From contig JAVGWX010000001.1 of the NCBI GenBank assembly GCA_036924085.1, forward strand, positions 7,007,681 to 7,071,680: a stretch of DNA of 64,000 bases, read 5' to 3'. This document shows, piece by piece, positions 11,570 to 22,790 of this stretch. The notes under the pieces are model-generated. The model did no database searches. It worked only from the letters and a program-made list of their open reading frames with translations, and was not told where the DNA came from. How positions within the stretch are numbered: position 1 is the first letter of the stretch; the number at the start of each line of letters is the position of its first letter. Source of the DNA: Ariolimax columbianus. Lineage: Eukaryota; Mollusca; Gastropoda; Stylommatophora; Arionidae. The position numbers were made by a program, and so were the translations under genes.

Positions 11570-12890
11570 CTCTGCATGTCCATCTGTTATCCGGCATGCG
11601 CACCACAAGTCTGCCCCATCTGTATTTTCATAACAGCACGACATCTATGGTGTCAAAGATGTAAGCGAGGGTTAGGGGCACTCAAGACCATGGCTGCTGC
11701 TAACTTGACACAACGCCTCCGGTTCATCCTATTTCGTCAGGTCGTGCTGTCTGTTATCGATCACGGACTGGGCATCCTCACAATATCAAGAACACATTGT
11801 GAAAAGTTGGAACGCATCCAGAATGAAGGTATGCGACAGGCTCTAAGCTGCACTAGATACCCAGATTGTGATTGAAAGTATGCGACTGGTTCTAAGCTGC
11901 ACTAGATACCCAGATTGTGATGATGCGGTTGTTATCGGTGACATCCAGACACAAACTGGCACAAGACAAAACTCATATGCGTGTCACCACAGACACACGG
12001 CACCCTGTGTACAGTAGTATCTCAGACATCATGGGATCAAGAATCAAGAGACGGAGGTGATGGATGGCACAGGCAGAGACAACAATCGGACACGTCACTC
12101 CAGCTGAGACAATAGCGAAGAGGGAAATATGGGTCCACGCTGATGATAGAATGATACTAGAGTCATCATAACCTTAGGCAAGGAATGCAGAGAACGGAAC
12201 AACGGGAGACCAGAGCACGAGGTGAATGAGCTGATAATTAGGAACATACAGGAGAGTGCTGCCGTTATATACAGCGACGGATCAGTGCTTCCTAGTGGGA
12301 CATCAGGCTGGGGTTTCTCGGCTAGAGTGAGAGGACAGGTCGTTGCTTAAGACAATAGGGCATACATGTCAACAATCTCCAGTTTGAGAATGGAGACGGA
12401 AGCAGTGACATCAGCACTGAAATGGATACCTGAGACTTCTATAACAAGGGCAGTCATCGTGACAGACGCGCAAGCCGAACTTCAGAAGGTACAGAAAGGA
12501 TGACTTAGATACGAGTAGATAACAGATATTAAGGCCTGAAACCGCCAGGGGTTGACATGGATCTACTGTCCTGCTCATGTTGGGGTTCAGGGCAATGAAA
12601 GAGCTGACGTCATGGCTTCATAAGCTCACATAATGGGCACTAAGATGGATAGAAGTGGAATTTAGAAATCAATTAATGAAGGCTTTTAGATGAGGACACC
12701 TCAATAGACGAAGGCTGCAAAGGTTCGACATTAAACGAGGTTCGAGTGGAGTATGGCGCATGAGAGGACGGAGCAGGAGAGTGTACAAGCAACGTGCTTC
12801 ATGGACCATCAGCATCTATACCCTTAGCCATTTGCTGAGAGAGACTGTGCACCTATGGGTATGCCCGGAGTGCAGTGACGTCGATTCTTA
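11570..12890 (+). pseudogene. Decayed LINE ORF2 with RNase H region
   Basis: The + strand holds the thumb/connection and RNase H parts of a retrotransposon ORF2. 'ARHLWCQRCKRGLGALKTMA' and 'VVLSVIDHGLGILTISR' lie in 11620-11800. RNase H motif YSDGS is near 12271-12285, a METEAVTSALKW acidic motif near 12390, VIVTDAQAEL near 12455, and CPAHVGVQGNERADVMAS near 12570-12620. The C-terminal HLWVCPECSDVDS is near 12850. Many in-frame stops and shifts are present. The first copy of one segment is followed by a partial local duplication at 11826-11920 ('tctaagctgcactagatacc' occurs twice). Non-functional. Confidence 0.8.
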
Positions 12891-12894
12891 GAAC

Positions 12895-13090
12895 CAGAAA
12901 CAGGACCGTGAAGTATGCTCGATGTCTAATCTATGCGTTGAGCATTCGATCTCGAATGGAGATCTTCAATATTCTTTGTTCTTCCCTCCGTCTCTCGTTG
13001 GGGAACGCGGAGTCTTTACGAATCAGTTTTCTGTAGGTTCCACGCCTCACAGCCATATACCATGGCTATACCACTGTCGTTCCGCCTCTG
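12895..13090 (-). pseudogene. LINE ORF2 fragment (connection region)
   Basis: The minus strand reads MVYGCEAWNLQKTDS, then after a frame change 'RILKISIRDRMLNA', the usual LINE sequence just after the RT palm. It is a small fragment, on the strand opposite to the adjoining LINE relic, hence a separate insertion. Confidence 0.55.
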
Positions 13091-14001
13091 CTGACGAGAC
13101 TCAGATTATTACCCCCTCCCCCTTCTGCATACCCACACCTGAAGAGACTTGGTTCTGTCCCCAACAGTTTATTACTCCCCCCCCCCCCCCCCCCAAGTCC
13201 TCTACCTTACACTCCTGAAAAATCTGTGTTCTACATTGGGGACAACGAAATGGAACCGACACTGTGTTCCCCATATTGTTGAGTGTACTGAGCAGCATTG
13301 TATTGCACTAGAGCCAGTGCGACCCAGGCCTATATTCTTCAACATACTTTAAGGATGCAAGACGCACCATGGTAACCAGCTGTTATATAAAGGTCGTCAA
13401 AAGTTAATTCAGCACCAGCAACTTCGAATACCAACATCATCAGCAACAAGAACAGCAACAACTACAATAAACATGCTACCGTCTAGACTCTGGAAAAGCT
13501 GTTTTACATACCAAAAAAAATAACCTTGCATACCAGACTCAGAAATAAATATGGACAGGAGATAAAATCTTAGTACCCACCGGAAAATTCTAAAACAACT
13601 CCAAAGTTGTGACTGTGACACGAACCGCAGCTGGAATACCAATTGAGGAAAACAGTAACAATGTCAGAGACAAAACAGTTTACACTACATTTCACCTAGC
13701 AGTCATAAGGACCATCATATACCATAAAAAAAACTTCGAACTGGACAGCCTGTCGGGGCCACACAAAAATATCAGCTACAACGTCAACACAGTGAAAGTA
13801 GGGCGGATTCATGCATGCTGCAAGATACACGGAAGTGAGGACGTTGATATAATAGTCAAAGAAGGAAAAATCAAAACTCAAACTAAATCAGAGACACATA
13901 TGATGACATAATGGCACTGACACAAATAAACTACAAAGACACTTGTCACAGACAGGTCACAGAATCTGATGTAGCAGCAACATTCCTATTTTATTAACTA
14001 A
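13091..14001. other. Unique intronic sequence with an 18-C homopolymer
   Basis: No gene recognised. A run of 18 C lies at 13177-13194. A 100-residue + strand open frame at 13609-13911 has no motif I recognise and may be chance or a faded transposon piece. Confidence 0.45.
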
Positions 14002-14139
14002 AGTCACTTCAGGATTGTTGTCACTTCAGGATTGTTGTCACTTCAGGATTGTTGTCACTTCAGGATTGTTGTCACTTCAGGATTGTTGTCACTTCAGGAT
14101 TGTTGTCACTTCAGGATTGTTGTCACTTCAGGATTGTTT
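14002..14139. repeat. Minisatellite, 17-bp unit
   Basis: Eight to nine essentially identical copies of the 17-bp unit gtcacttcaggattgtt. Homogeneity suggests recent expansion. It directly abuts a LINE fragment. Confidence 0.95.
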
Positions 14140-14335
14140 AGATTTGTGGGAGTAAAACTGCGAACAGGACACGGGAGACCAAGTATTCATCTGTTCAACA
14201 AATTGAAGTCAATCACTCAAACATGTGCACCAGTTCTGCAGGCTCCGTGAGAAGAGCATAGTGACAACCCAATTTTGTGATAATCTGTATGGCGATAAGC
14301 GTAGCCTGAGACGGACTGTCAAATTAACGAGGGTA
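14140..14335 (+). pseudogene. LINE fragment, segment after RNase H
   Basis: The + strand frame 'KLRTGHGRPSIHLFNKLKS' matches 'RLRTGHNRLRYHLFNKLK' of the near-intact LINE at 17573-20517, and 'NLYGDKRSLRRTVK' matches its C-terminus. A short decayed copy of the same family in the opposite orientation. Confidence 0.7.
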
Positions 14336-14499
14336 TTCAATGCGATTGTTTGAGAGCGAACGACAACGAAAGAGAGAAAGATTGTGTCTCTAACACTTCC
14401 TTACTCGTGTCTTTACAATATAAGTTAGATAAAGTGTGGCATCACAGCGTACACTGTAGTCGGGGATAAAGTGGTAGAGTCGTCATTCTTCTTCCCCGA

Positions 14500-16010
14500 T
14501 CATTGCTCATTTAGACTGGGACTCCGGATTCTTCAATAAATGATGCTGTTTTTTTCAGGGTCTCAATACCGCTGTACAGTTTCTTCTTGGAGGGAGCGGG
14601 CTAGGACAATATTCTTCTCTGTAGTTCTGTATTCTGGGGGCACTCCTTAAGTTCATGTACTGCTGGCCTGTTTCCCGGGGCCGCAGTGGCATAGACTTTT
14701 AACATTTGGTGTACAGATGGTGTCTCATTCTGTAGTGGCCAGCTCAGAGTAAGTAGTAGTATGATAACCTGGTCTTTTGTGAACAGTTGGTAGTATCCGT
14801 TACCTGCTTGGTGTTTGGTGTGTTGTTCCTGCCACTTTACGTTATATTGCCCTTTCGCTTCTTCACAGGTGACCAGGTCTTCTTCCTGTATAGGTCTCGT
14901 TCTCGCTTTGGCAAGACTAGAAACCGCCTCCTTTTCGTTGATGATACGGTACGATGTTCAGCACTGTGTCACTACTTTCTGGAATCCGTGAGACATGTTC
15001 ACCAATGTGGCACTACTTTCTGGAATCCGTGAGACATGTTCACCACTGTGTCAGTACTTTCTGGAATCCGTGAGACATGTTCACCACTGTGTCAGTACTT
15101 TCTGGAATCCGTGAAACATGTTCACCACTGTGTCACTACTTTCTGGAATCCGTAAGACATGTTTACCACTGTGTCACTACTTTCTGGAATCCGTGAGACA
15201 TGTTTACCACTGTGTCACTACTTTCTGGAATCCGTGAGACATGTTCACCACTGTGTCACTACTTTCTAGTATCCTTAAGACATGTTCACCACTGTGTCAT
15301 TTCTTTCTGAAATTCGTGAGAAATGTTCACCACTGTGTCCCTACTTTCTAGAATCCGTGAGACATTTTCATCACCGTGTCACTACTTTCTAGAATCCGTG
15401 AGACATTTTCACCACCGTGTCACTACTTTCTGGAATCCGTGAGACATTTTCACCAAGGATGCCCTCAATTCGCTCACTTCATCGTTCTTGTGAGATTTGA
15501 GTACCGCTATGGCTGAATGTGCATCAGTTAGTATCACGATGTTTTCATATATATGGTTTTAATTTGTACAGCCATTTCTGATGCGGTCTTAAGAGCTTCA
15601 ATATCAGCTCTGCATATACTTGAGAACTTTTCCGTGGCTATAGACTTGGTTATCTTATTCTCATTTATTTTTGATCACCGCTCTTGCTCCTCCTCCGTCC
15701 CTGGTGTCGCTAGTAGCTGACCCATCTGTATAGACATGCGTCTACTTGTCTGCTGGATACTTAGCGTCAATTGACTCTTCTGTGACACGTCTTCTCTCCA
15801 GGTCTGTCAGTACTCCTTTTTCTTTGACCTCTTCTATTTGTCCTTCTATTCTAGTGCTTGTCCAGAGAAGGGTAGCGCTAACTGACTGAATGGACCTTGG
15901 TTTTGTTTTGTGACAGCACTTCGTTCTTGAGTATCTATGGACTTCATTCTACTTAGTACATTTCTTATCGTCTCGTCGTTACCTTTTCTAAATGAAACGT
16001 CAGGTACTTT
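14500..16010 (-). pseudogene. Decayed LINE with RNase H, split by an internal minisatellite
   Basis: Minus-strand reading, 5' to 3'. 'VPDVSFRKGNDETIRNVLSR' comes first (about 16000). RNase H motif THVYTDGSATSD follows near 15735, then 'IVILTDAHSAIAVLKSHKND' near 15480-15540 and SELRASLVKMSHGFQKVV, the point where a 41-bp tandem array begins. After the array come 'EDLVTCEEAKGQYNVKWQEQ' near 14850-14900 and YYQLFTKDQVI near 14775. The C-terminal 'LYSGIETLKKTASFIEESGV' runs to a stop near 14506. Stops and frameshifts make it inactive. It is the same broad family as the element at 17573-20517. Confidence 0.8.
14953..15457. repeat. Minisatellite, 41-bp unit, derived from LINE RNase H sequence
   Basis: About 12 copies of a 41-bp unit with core 'actttctggaatccgtgaga'. 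On the minus strand each copy spells the LINE peptide piece MSHGFQKVV, and the array sits exactly where the LINE coding sequence reaches that segment. The array therefore appears to be an in-place tandem amplification of transposon sequence. Confidence 0.85.
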
Positions 16011-16308
16011 AATTACAGTTGGGTAGATAGGAACGTGTTATTACCGTGAAATAAACCCAGAACGTTTGCCATAAAAGAGCCTAGTTTTCAACTTAGATCC
16101 TCTGAAATCGTTGCTACTCAGACAACAAAGAAAGCAATTTGTTACAACACTTGGTGACTGCAACTCTCCAATGTGGTGTTTGTTCTGTGTTTCCTGTTAT
16201 TACATTTCTCATTTTCTGTAACGTGTTAACTGTCATTCCTTTCCCCTCCTTAGCTGCCGTTTTATTCGTACCAATATCAGTTACTGTATATCCAAGCTAC
16301 AAGAAACT

Positions 16309-16420
16309 CTCTACATATTCTAGTATCACTCTGCATATTCTAGTATCACTCTACATATTCCAGTATCACTCTACATATTCTAGTATCTCTCCATATTCTA
16401 GTATCTCTCCACATACTCAT
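16309..16420. repeat. Short tandem repeat, about 20-bp unit
   Basis: Five to six copies of a unit like 'ctacatattctagtatcact', with the last copies shortened. Bases 16011-16308 and 16421-16759 around it show no gene. Confidence 0.85.
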
Positions 16421-16759
16421 AAGTTCACCTTTTAAGCTCACTTTCGTCTGAAGGTTTTGTTACTCAGCATTCTTGAATGCATTAATTGACTGGCGTATTA
16501 CTGCGCCTAATCAGGCGCTATGTAAGTTCACTTAACGTGCTGGGTTATAAATCAAATTATGTCCCTTGCCCTCCCTCCTTTATTACCTTAACACAAAAGC
16601 AGTTCTCATTATTATATGATACACTCGCCCTGTCATTTACTGTGGCTGTCTGTCAAAGTGTCAGAAATCACTGAGGTTGTGTATAGGCAGACATGTTGAA
16701 TAGCCCACTCTGTCTCGGTAATCGCGTGGCTCGTCTAAGTGTTGCTTCTAACAGTAAGG

Positions 16760-17555
16760 GATAGCATTCACCGTAGCTATACGTCAATTAATGAACATTT
16801 TGCCCAAGGATGCCTCATTTTTTGTCGATTTGTTTAAGATAATTGAGTTTCCAATCCAATTACTCCGTGTTTTATCTAAGCGATTGCCAATATATTTAAG
16901 CGAAGATTCCCGGTCGTATTCACATTGTCAACGCGTCATCTTGTTTAGAAAAGAGGAGGTAAATCGGAGGAGGTCTGATAGGTAAACTGGGGGCAATTTG
17001 CTGGGAGTTGGACGGCATTAGAATGGAATATCCAGGTAATAACTCGGCTCCTTTTCAGACGTTTTGCCTACAGCAGCTGGCTGAACAGAACGTCTAGGGC
17101 ACAGCATCCCTGCTGTCTGAGTGAGAGCTCTCGCTGTCATGTTTAACGAGAAAGTCCCGGCAGTTTCACTCGTTGAACAAGTTCAAGATTGTGTTTCCCT
17201 TCAGACTATTCAGGCCACGTGACAGGAAGGCTACTCAATTCCCCCGCCTACCTCCATGCCCCTCCCAATAACACAACCTTCAAATTAGAATCCAAGACTG
17301 TACCTGACACCGCCTTTTGCTTTCCCTCCCACAAATGAAATTAGATGCCATTGTGTCTGTGACACATTCTACACGTTGTCATGTTTGATAGCAACGGGAC
17401 CTAATTGTAACAGTCTTTTATTCTAGTCACCGGTCCCAACGCTGTCAAACACGAGGATACAGCAGATGCTTATATTGATATCTCCGGTGTCCAATACATC
17501 AATCCAATATTTTTCTTTGACAATCATTTTGAAAGTTTCCCACGTGTACATTTAG
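16760..17555. promoter_or_regulatory. Candidate intronic cis-regulatory stretch of rx
   Basis: A repeat-free, transposon-free, balanced-composition stretch inside an intron otherwise full of repeats. It carries several homeodomain-type cores: TCAATTAATGAA near 16784, CAATCCAATTACTCC near 16852, and CAAATTAGAATCC near 17280. There are no coding motifs. The enhancer role is inference from context only. It ends just before the LINE insertion. Confidence 0.35.
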
Positions 17556-17559
17556 TTAA

Positions 17560-17572
17560 TAATAAATAATAC
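17560..17572 (+). repeat. Target-site duplication of the LINE (3' side copy)
   Basis: taataaataatac is repeated exactly at 20518-20530 on the other side of the element. Confidence 0.9.
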
Positions 17573-20517
17573 TTCTTCTTCTTCGTACGCAGTCAGACAG
17601 TAACCATTATTTTTTCGAAAAAAGTGGCGGTCATCCTGAGGCTGTCGCCACTGCCATAGAGCTTGTCTTGCAGTTCCACTGGTGATGGCCACATCTGCTC
17701 TCTCTGATCCTCGTATGTCGGGCAGTTCTGCAGGAGATGTTCAGCGGTCATTTTACCAATACCGCACGGGCATTCGTCGGTACACCCTATCTTCAATTTG
17801 TTGAATAGGTGGTACCTCAGTCTATTGTGGCCAGTGCGAAGTCTGAAGACAACGACCTGCTCTCTTCGGTTCAACTGGTAATAGGCATCGTTTTTGGTGT
17901 AAGTAGTATGTTCGGTTTCCCATTTGGTCATGTATCTGGCTTTGATAAGCCGTTTTGACTCTTCGTACGTCATACTAGTATCTGTTTGTGGTAGTCTTGC
18001 ACCTTCTTTTGCCAGTCTGTCTGCCTCCTCGTTGCCTTGGATGTTGCAGTGTGATGGGACCCACTGTACCACTACCCTTTTTGGTGCGGACTGCTGGCAC
18101 AGTTTGCAGAGTGCTGCTCTTAAGTCATTAAGCTCAGTGTTTTTCTGGCTTTTTAGCGCTGTGACTATGGCCAGAGCAACTGTAAGCAGGACTATATGGC
18201 TTTCATTTTCACTGTGTGTCACCATTTCTTCCACTGCCGCCCTCAGTGCCTCTGCCTCCGCTCTGAAATTGCTTGTGTACTTACCAGTAGCGAATGACAG
18301 TGTTATTTTTCTGCCATTTGGTAGGTTCAGGAATGCTCCTGCCCCTCCGTTCTGTGTAGTTTTTGTTACAGAACCGTCGGTGTATGCATGGGTCCAGTCC
18401 ATGCTTGGGTAGCTTTTCGTTATGAAGCTTAGGGTAGTATCTCTCCTTCCTTTTTCAGTCTGGCAGTTTTTGTTTGCAATACCTGGTATATTTTCTACCA
18501 CCTCTGGAAATATATCCTGCCTCCAGGTAGGTTTTCGTACAGTAGTGATGGGTTTTGGTGTTGTTAGTGCGTTTATGGGATCTTCGTGCATCTTTGCTTT
18601 GGCTATTTCTGCAAAGTTTCTCCGCTTTAGTTTCCCATTTCCCAAATTGTTTAGTCTCTGGTGCATTGGATGGTCGGTCAGTCTTCGGAGTTTCTCTGAC
18701 TGCAGCTGGGCTCTGCAGTCTCTTCTATCGGTCATGGATTGCAGTTTTGTAATCTTTTCAAGTTCTACAATTGGCGTTGACTTCATGCCACCTGTTATAA
18801 TTCTCATGGCTTGGTTTTGAAGTTTGCTAACTTTATCGAAGTTCGCCTTCGCTGCTGTTGTCCATGCCGCAATGCCATACTCGAGAACTGGTCTCACTCT
18901 TCCAGTGTACAGTTTCTTTAGTATGCCTTCGTCTGCTCCCCAGCTTGTGCCAGCAAGTTTCCTCATGATTGCCATTCTTTCTCTGGCTTTCATTCGGTTT
19001 CTCTCAATCTGACTTTTCCATGTCATGCGCCGATCAAATGTGACTCCCAGATAGGTTGGGTTGTCGTTTGGCTGCAGGAATTTGCCATTTAGACTTAATT
19101 TGGTATTTTGGGGTTTTAATGATAGCGAGAATATTGTGCATGTGGTTTTCTCCTCGTTTTTTTTTGACCAGCCATGAGTTCGCCCACTCTTCCAGCGATG
19201 TTAGGGCCGTCTGCATCCGATTTCTTGCTATGGTGAGATTCTTTTCAGAGGTCCACATAGCCAGATCGTCTGCAAACATTGAGCTATGGACTCTTCTTGG
19301 TATATTCTCTGTAATATCGTTTATATATACCAGGAAGAGTGTGGGTGACAGTACTCCCCCTTGGGATACTCCCTGCTCGAGTGTCACCTTTTTGCTCACC
19401 TGCCCTTGTACTTGGACTCTGGCCGTTCTTTGTTTGAGGTAGTGGTTGATCCATTTGTACATTTTCCCACAAACATCACTTCTTCTTAGCTTGACTCTAA
19501 GTCCATCTTTCCAGACTTTGTCAAAGGCCTTTTCCAGATCCACCCAAACAGCTACTGTGTGTTTCTGTGCCTGGTAGGCATCTTCTATCTCCTAGGCTAT
19601 GAGGATGACCTGGTCCTCAGTGGATCTGTGCTGTCTAAAGCCGGCTTGCTGTGGAATTAGTATTCGTTTTTCTTCCAGATGCCACATCAGTCTGGTGTTT
19701 ATCATCCGTTCCATCAACTTGCCGACACAGCTCAGTAGGCTGATGGGCCTGTATCCATTTGGATCTGTTTTATCCTTTCCTGTTTTTGGTACCGGTACCA
19801 GTATTGCGTCTTTCCATGCCTGGGGTACAATTCCCCTTTTCCAGCTTTGGTTCAGGACCGATAGCAGTTTCCTCTTCGCTGTTTGGCCCAGCCCCATCAG
19901 CATTTCGTTTGTTATCCCGTCTTTTCCGGGAGATTTCCTTTTCTTTAATGTTTTCATAGCCTCTTCCATTTCGCGCATTGTTAATTTGGCCATCATGTGC
20001 TCTTCAGGTGCCGTATTCATGTTGTCGTGCCCATTTAGCTCTTCGCTAATGTCTGTATGCTTATCTGCAGGGACCTCGATGTGGTTTGCTCTGGCATAGT
20101 GATCGACAAAGGCGTTTGCGCCTTTCTTACCTGTGATCAAGTTCTCGCCCTGCTTGATGGTAATATGTTTATTTGACGGGGTTTCGTCGTTCATGGCTCT
20201 GATTTGCTTCCATAACTTGTTCCCGTCTTTGTCCAGGTTTAAGCTTTCCGTTTTATTTTTCCAGCTTTCTCTTGCTGTTTGCTTGAGAGTGTGTTTGTAT
20301 TTCGCCGTGGCGGCTTTGAGGGCGATGGTTGCCTCCATGGATTGTTCTCGCTCTGCCATGTTCCTAGCATTTGTTACTGCATCTTCCACTTTCTGCAACT
20401 CATCATTCCAGTAGGGCTTATAGTTTTTCCTAGCTCCTCTTGGGATGGTTTCAGTGGCGGCTTGCATTATTGCCTTGCTTAGGCTTTCCACCATGGGCTT
20501 CATTTTGGTGTTTCGTG
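17573..20517 (-). mobile_element. 5'-truncated LINE (RT + RNase H) with perfect 13-bp target-site duplication
   Basis: Complete insertion boundaries are visible: identical 13-base flanks at 17560-17572 and 20518-20530, and a 3' tail of GAA repeats (ttcttcttcttc on the + strand at 17573). The 2,945-base copy lacks the 5' UTR, ORF1 and endonuclease. It begins between endonuclease and reverse transcriptase, as expected from incomplete target-primed reverse transcription. The domain order RT, RNase H, Cys/His C-terminus places it near the I/jockey group of LINEs (inference). It is oriented antisense to rx within the large intron. Confidence 0.92.
17593..20503 (-). pseudogene. LINE ORF2: reverse transcriptase plus RNase H, with two disabling lesions
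   Basis: From 20503 downward: a linker with IPRGARKNYKPYWNDEL, KSPGKDGITNEML (about 19900-19940), NGYRPISLLSCVGK and QAGFRQHRSTEDQ. The active site is FADDLA at 19259-19276. RNase H follows with YTDGS near 18380, FRAEAEALR, and VQWVPSHCNIQGNEEAD near 18010-18065. A Cys/His tail CTDECPCGIG..AEHLLQNC ends the protein. Lesion 1 is an amber stop at 19592-19594. Lesion 2 is an extra base in the nine-T run 19157-19165 that shifts frame before the post-RT segment; the frame resumes as YLGVTFDRRMTWKSQIE. In addition the third RNase H acidic residue, normally TDA/TDS, reads TVA (codon at 18178-18180). Otherwise the frame is open, so the copy is fairly young. Confidence 0.9.
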
Positions 20518-20530
20518 TAATAAATAATAC
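20518..20530 (+). repeat. Target-site duplication of the LINE (5' side copy)
   Basis: Exact partner of 17560-17572. Confidence 0.9.
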
Positions 20531-20567
20531 GTGTCTGCATATTTATGTTCTCATATCTACCTATCGA

Positions 20568-21200
<633 letters not shown>

Positions 21201-21319
21201 TGTCTACCTACCTATCTGTATATTTATCTCTTATTCTCTGTCTCAGTAAATTGTGGCTTCATTATTTTCTCTATATTCTTCGCGTATTATCTCTGTCTAA
21301 GTGATTATCATATCAGATA

Positions 21320-22270
21320 CTCTATGATGTAAACGTGGCGGGCTGCCAGCAATAGGTTGCCGTCCTGCACTTTCCCCCAGTAACCTCAGACAGATGTGCT
21401 GGGAAATCCAGCAGCTTTTTATCTCGTCAGACATTTTTCCTAGCGAAGATGAGAATAGAGCTGAAAGATTTAGCCAAATTAATAAAATTTGGTCCAGTTA
21501 GAAACTGCTGGAGCGTTTAGGGCCTCCATTATCCGGTCTTTAGAGAAGAGAACAAGACGGCAAAAGTGACGGTCCCAGCCTTTGAGATCAAGTGAGACGT
21601 TCGTAATGCCATTATAGATTTTCGGGACCAAAGCCGTTATTAACTTCATCCCAACCATAGAACCCTGCCATTTATGTGAACCTTCGACTCAGAACCATTC
21701 AGCTAAGAAGCAACAAAGAGAAAGGCCCCTTCGCATTAGCATCCACGCCAAATTGAATTATCCAACGAGGGGGAGGCGAGCGAGTAGTGCCAGAGAGGAA
21801 CGACACGCCGGACAAGAATTTGCCTGAGGGGAGAGAATTGGGTCTATCTCTGCCGGTGAGGACCCTAATTGGCAAATGTTCAACTCTGGTGAAAACCCTT
21901 GGCAGGGACCCTCTTCAGAAAGAGAATCAGCTTAATTAAAATTGAGGCTGAGGTGTGAGCCACGAGTTCACCTTCATGCTATTGATAGGTGCTTCAGCTT
22001 CCACTCCGACGTTCGCCTTGCCCGATCTCAGCGTGTGAACACGGTCATGCTGACCAATCTCTGAACGCTGCTGACCCGTCGCGCCAGGTGATAATTGCAC
22101 GCCCTACCTCAAAGGCGCCATTTTGGTCAAAGCAAATGGGCACGAGGTCAGACGGAAGTCGAAGATTTTTACGGCTGGGGGTTTTGTTACTGAACGGACG
22201 TTTAATTGTTCCTTCGGAAATCTGACGTTCAACTCTAGTCCGTTAAATACAGCCTTCGGTGTCCATCTGT
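21320..22270. promoter_or_regulatory. Candidate intronic cis-regulatory stretch of rx
   Basis: About 950 bases without tandem repeats or transposon similarity, of balanced composition, next to the 0.6-kb microsatellite. It holds several ATTA/TAAT homeodomain cores: CCAAATTAATAAAATTTGG near 21475, AAATTGAATTATCC near 21750, CCCTAATTGGCAAATG near 21863, and GCTTAATTAAAATTGAG near 21930. No coding signal is seen on either strand. Calling it an enhancer is inference from its contrast with surrounding DNA. Confidence 0.4.
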
Positions 22271-22492
22271 TGACCACTTATTGTGGTAGTTAAAAGATTT
22301 TAATTATGTGAATCGCCCAGAACATAAAAAAAGAAAACGTTAGTAGCAAAACATTCAACTAAACTGCCTGGTCATTCTGACCACTAAAATGACATTCTCT
22401 CTTTGTTGTATGTTCCTCATCGCTGGTTTTGAGCTTCTTTTGGTGAAACTAGACTGGTGTGCAGCATCAGGAAAAATCTGATCAGGATATTC

Positions 22493-22790
22493 GATGTGGC
22501 ACGAGACACTTCGTCTGACCATAAAGTGTCAAGCAGTGTAGTACGAGACACTTCGTCCGACCATAAAGCGTCAAGCAGTGTAGTACGAGACATTTCGTCT
22601 GACCATAAAGTGTCAAGCAGTGTAGTACGAGACACTTCGTCTGACCATAAAGTGTCAAGCAGTGTAGTACGAGACACTTCGTCCGACCATAAAGTGTCAA
22701 GCAGTGTAGTACGAGGCACTTCGTATGACCATAAAGTGTCAATCAGTGTAGTACGAGACACTTCGTCTGAACATAAAGTGTCAAGATGTC
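22493..22790. repeat. Minisatellite, 42-bp unit
   Basis: Seven copies of a 42-bp unit with core 'gaccataaagtgtcaagcag'. The unit length is a multiple of three, so 14-residue peptide repeats appear open on both strands; these are artefacts. Confidence 0.92.
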
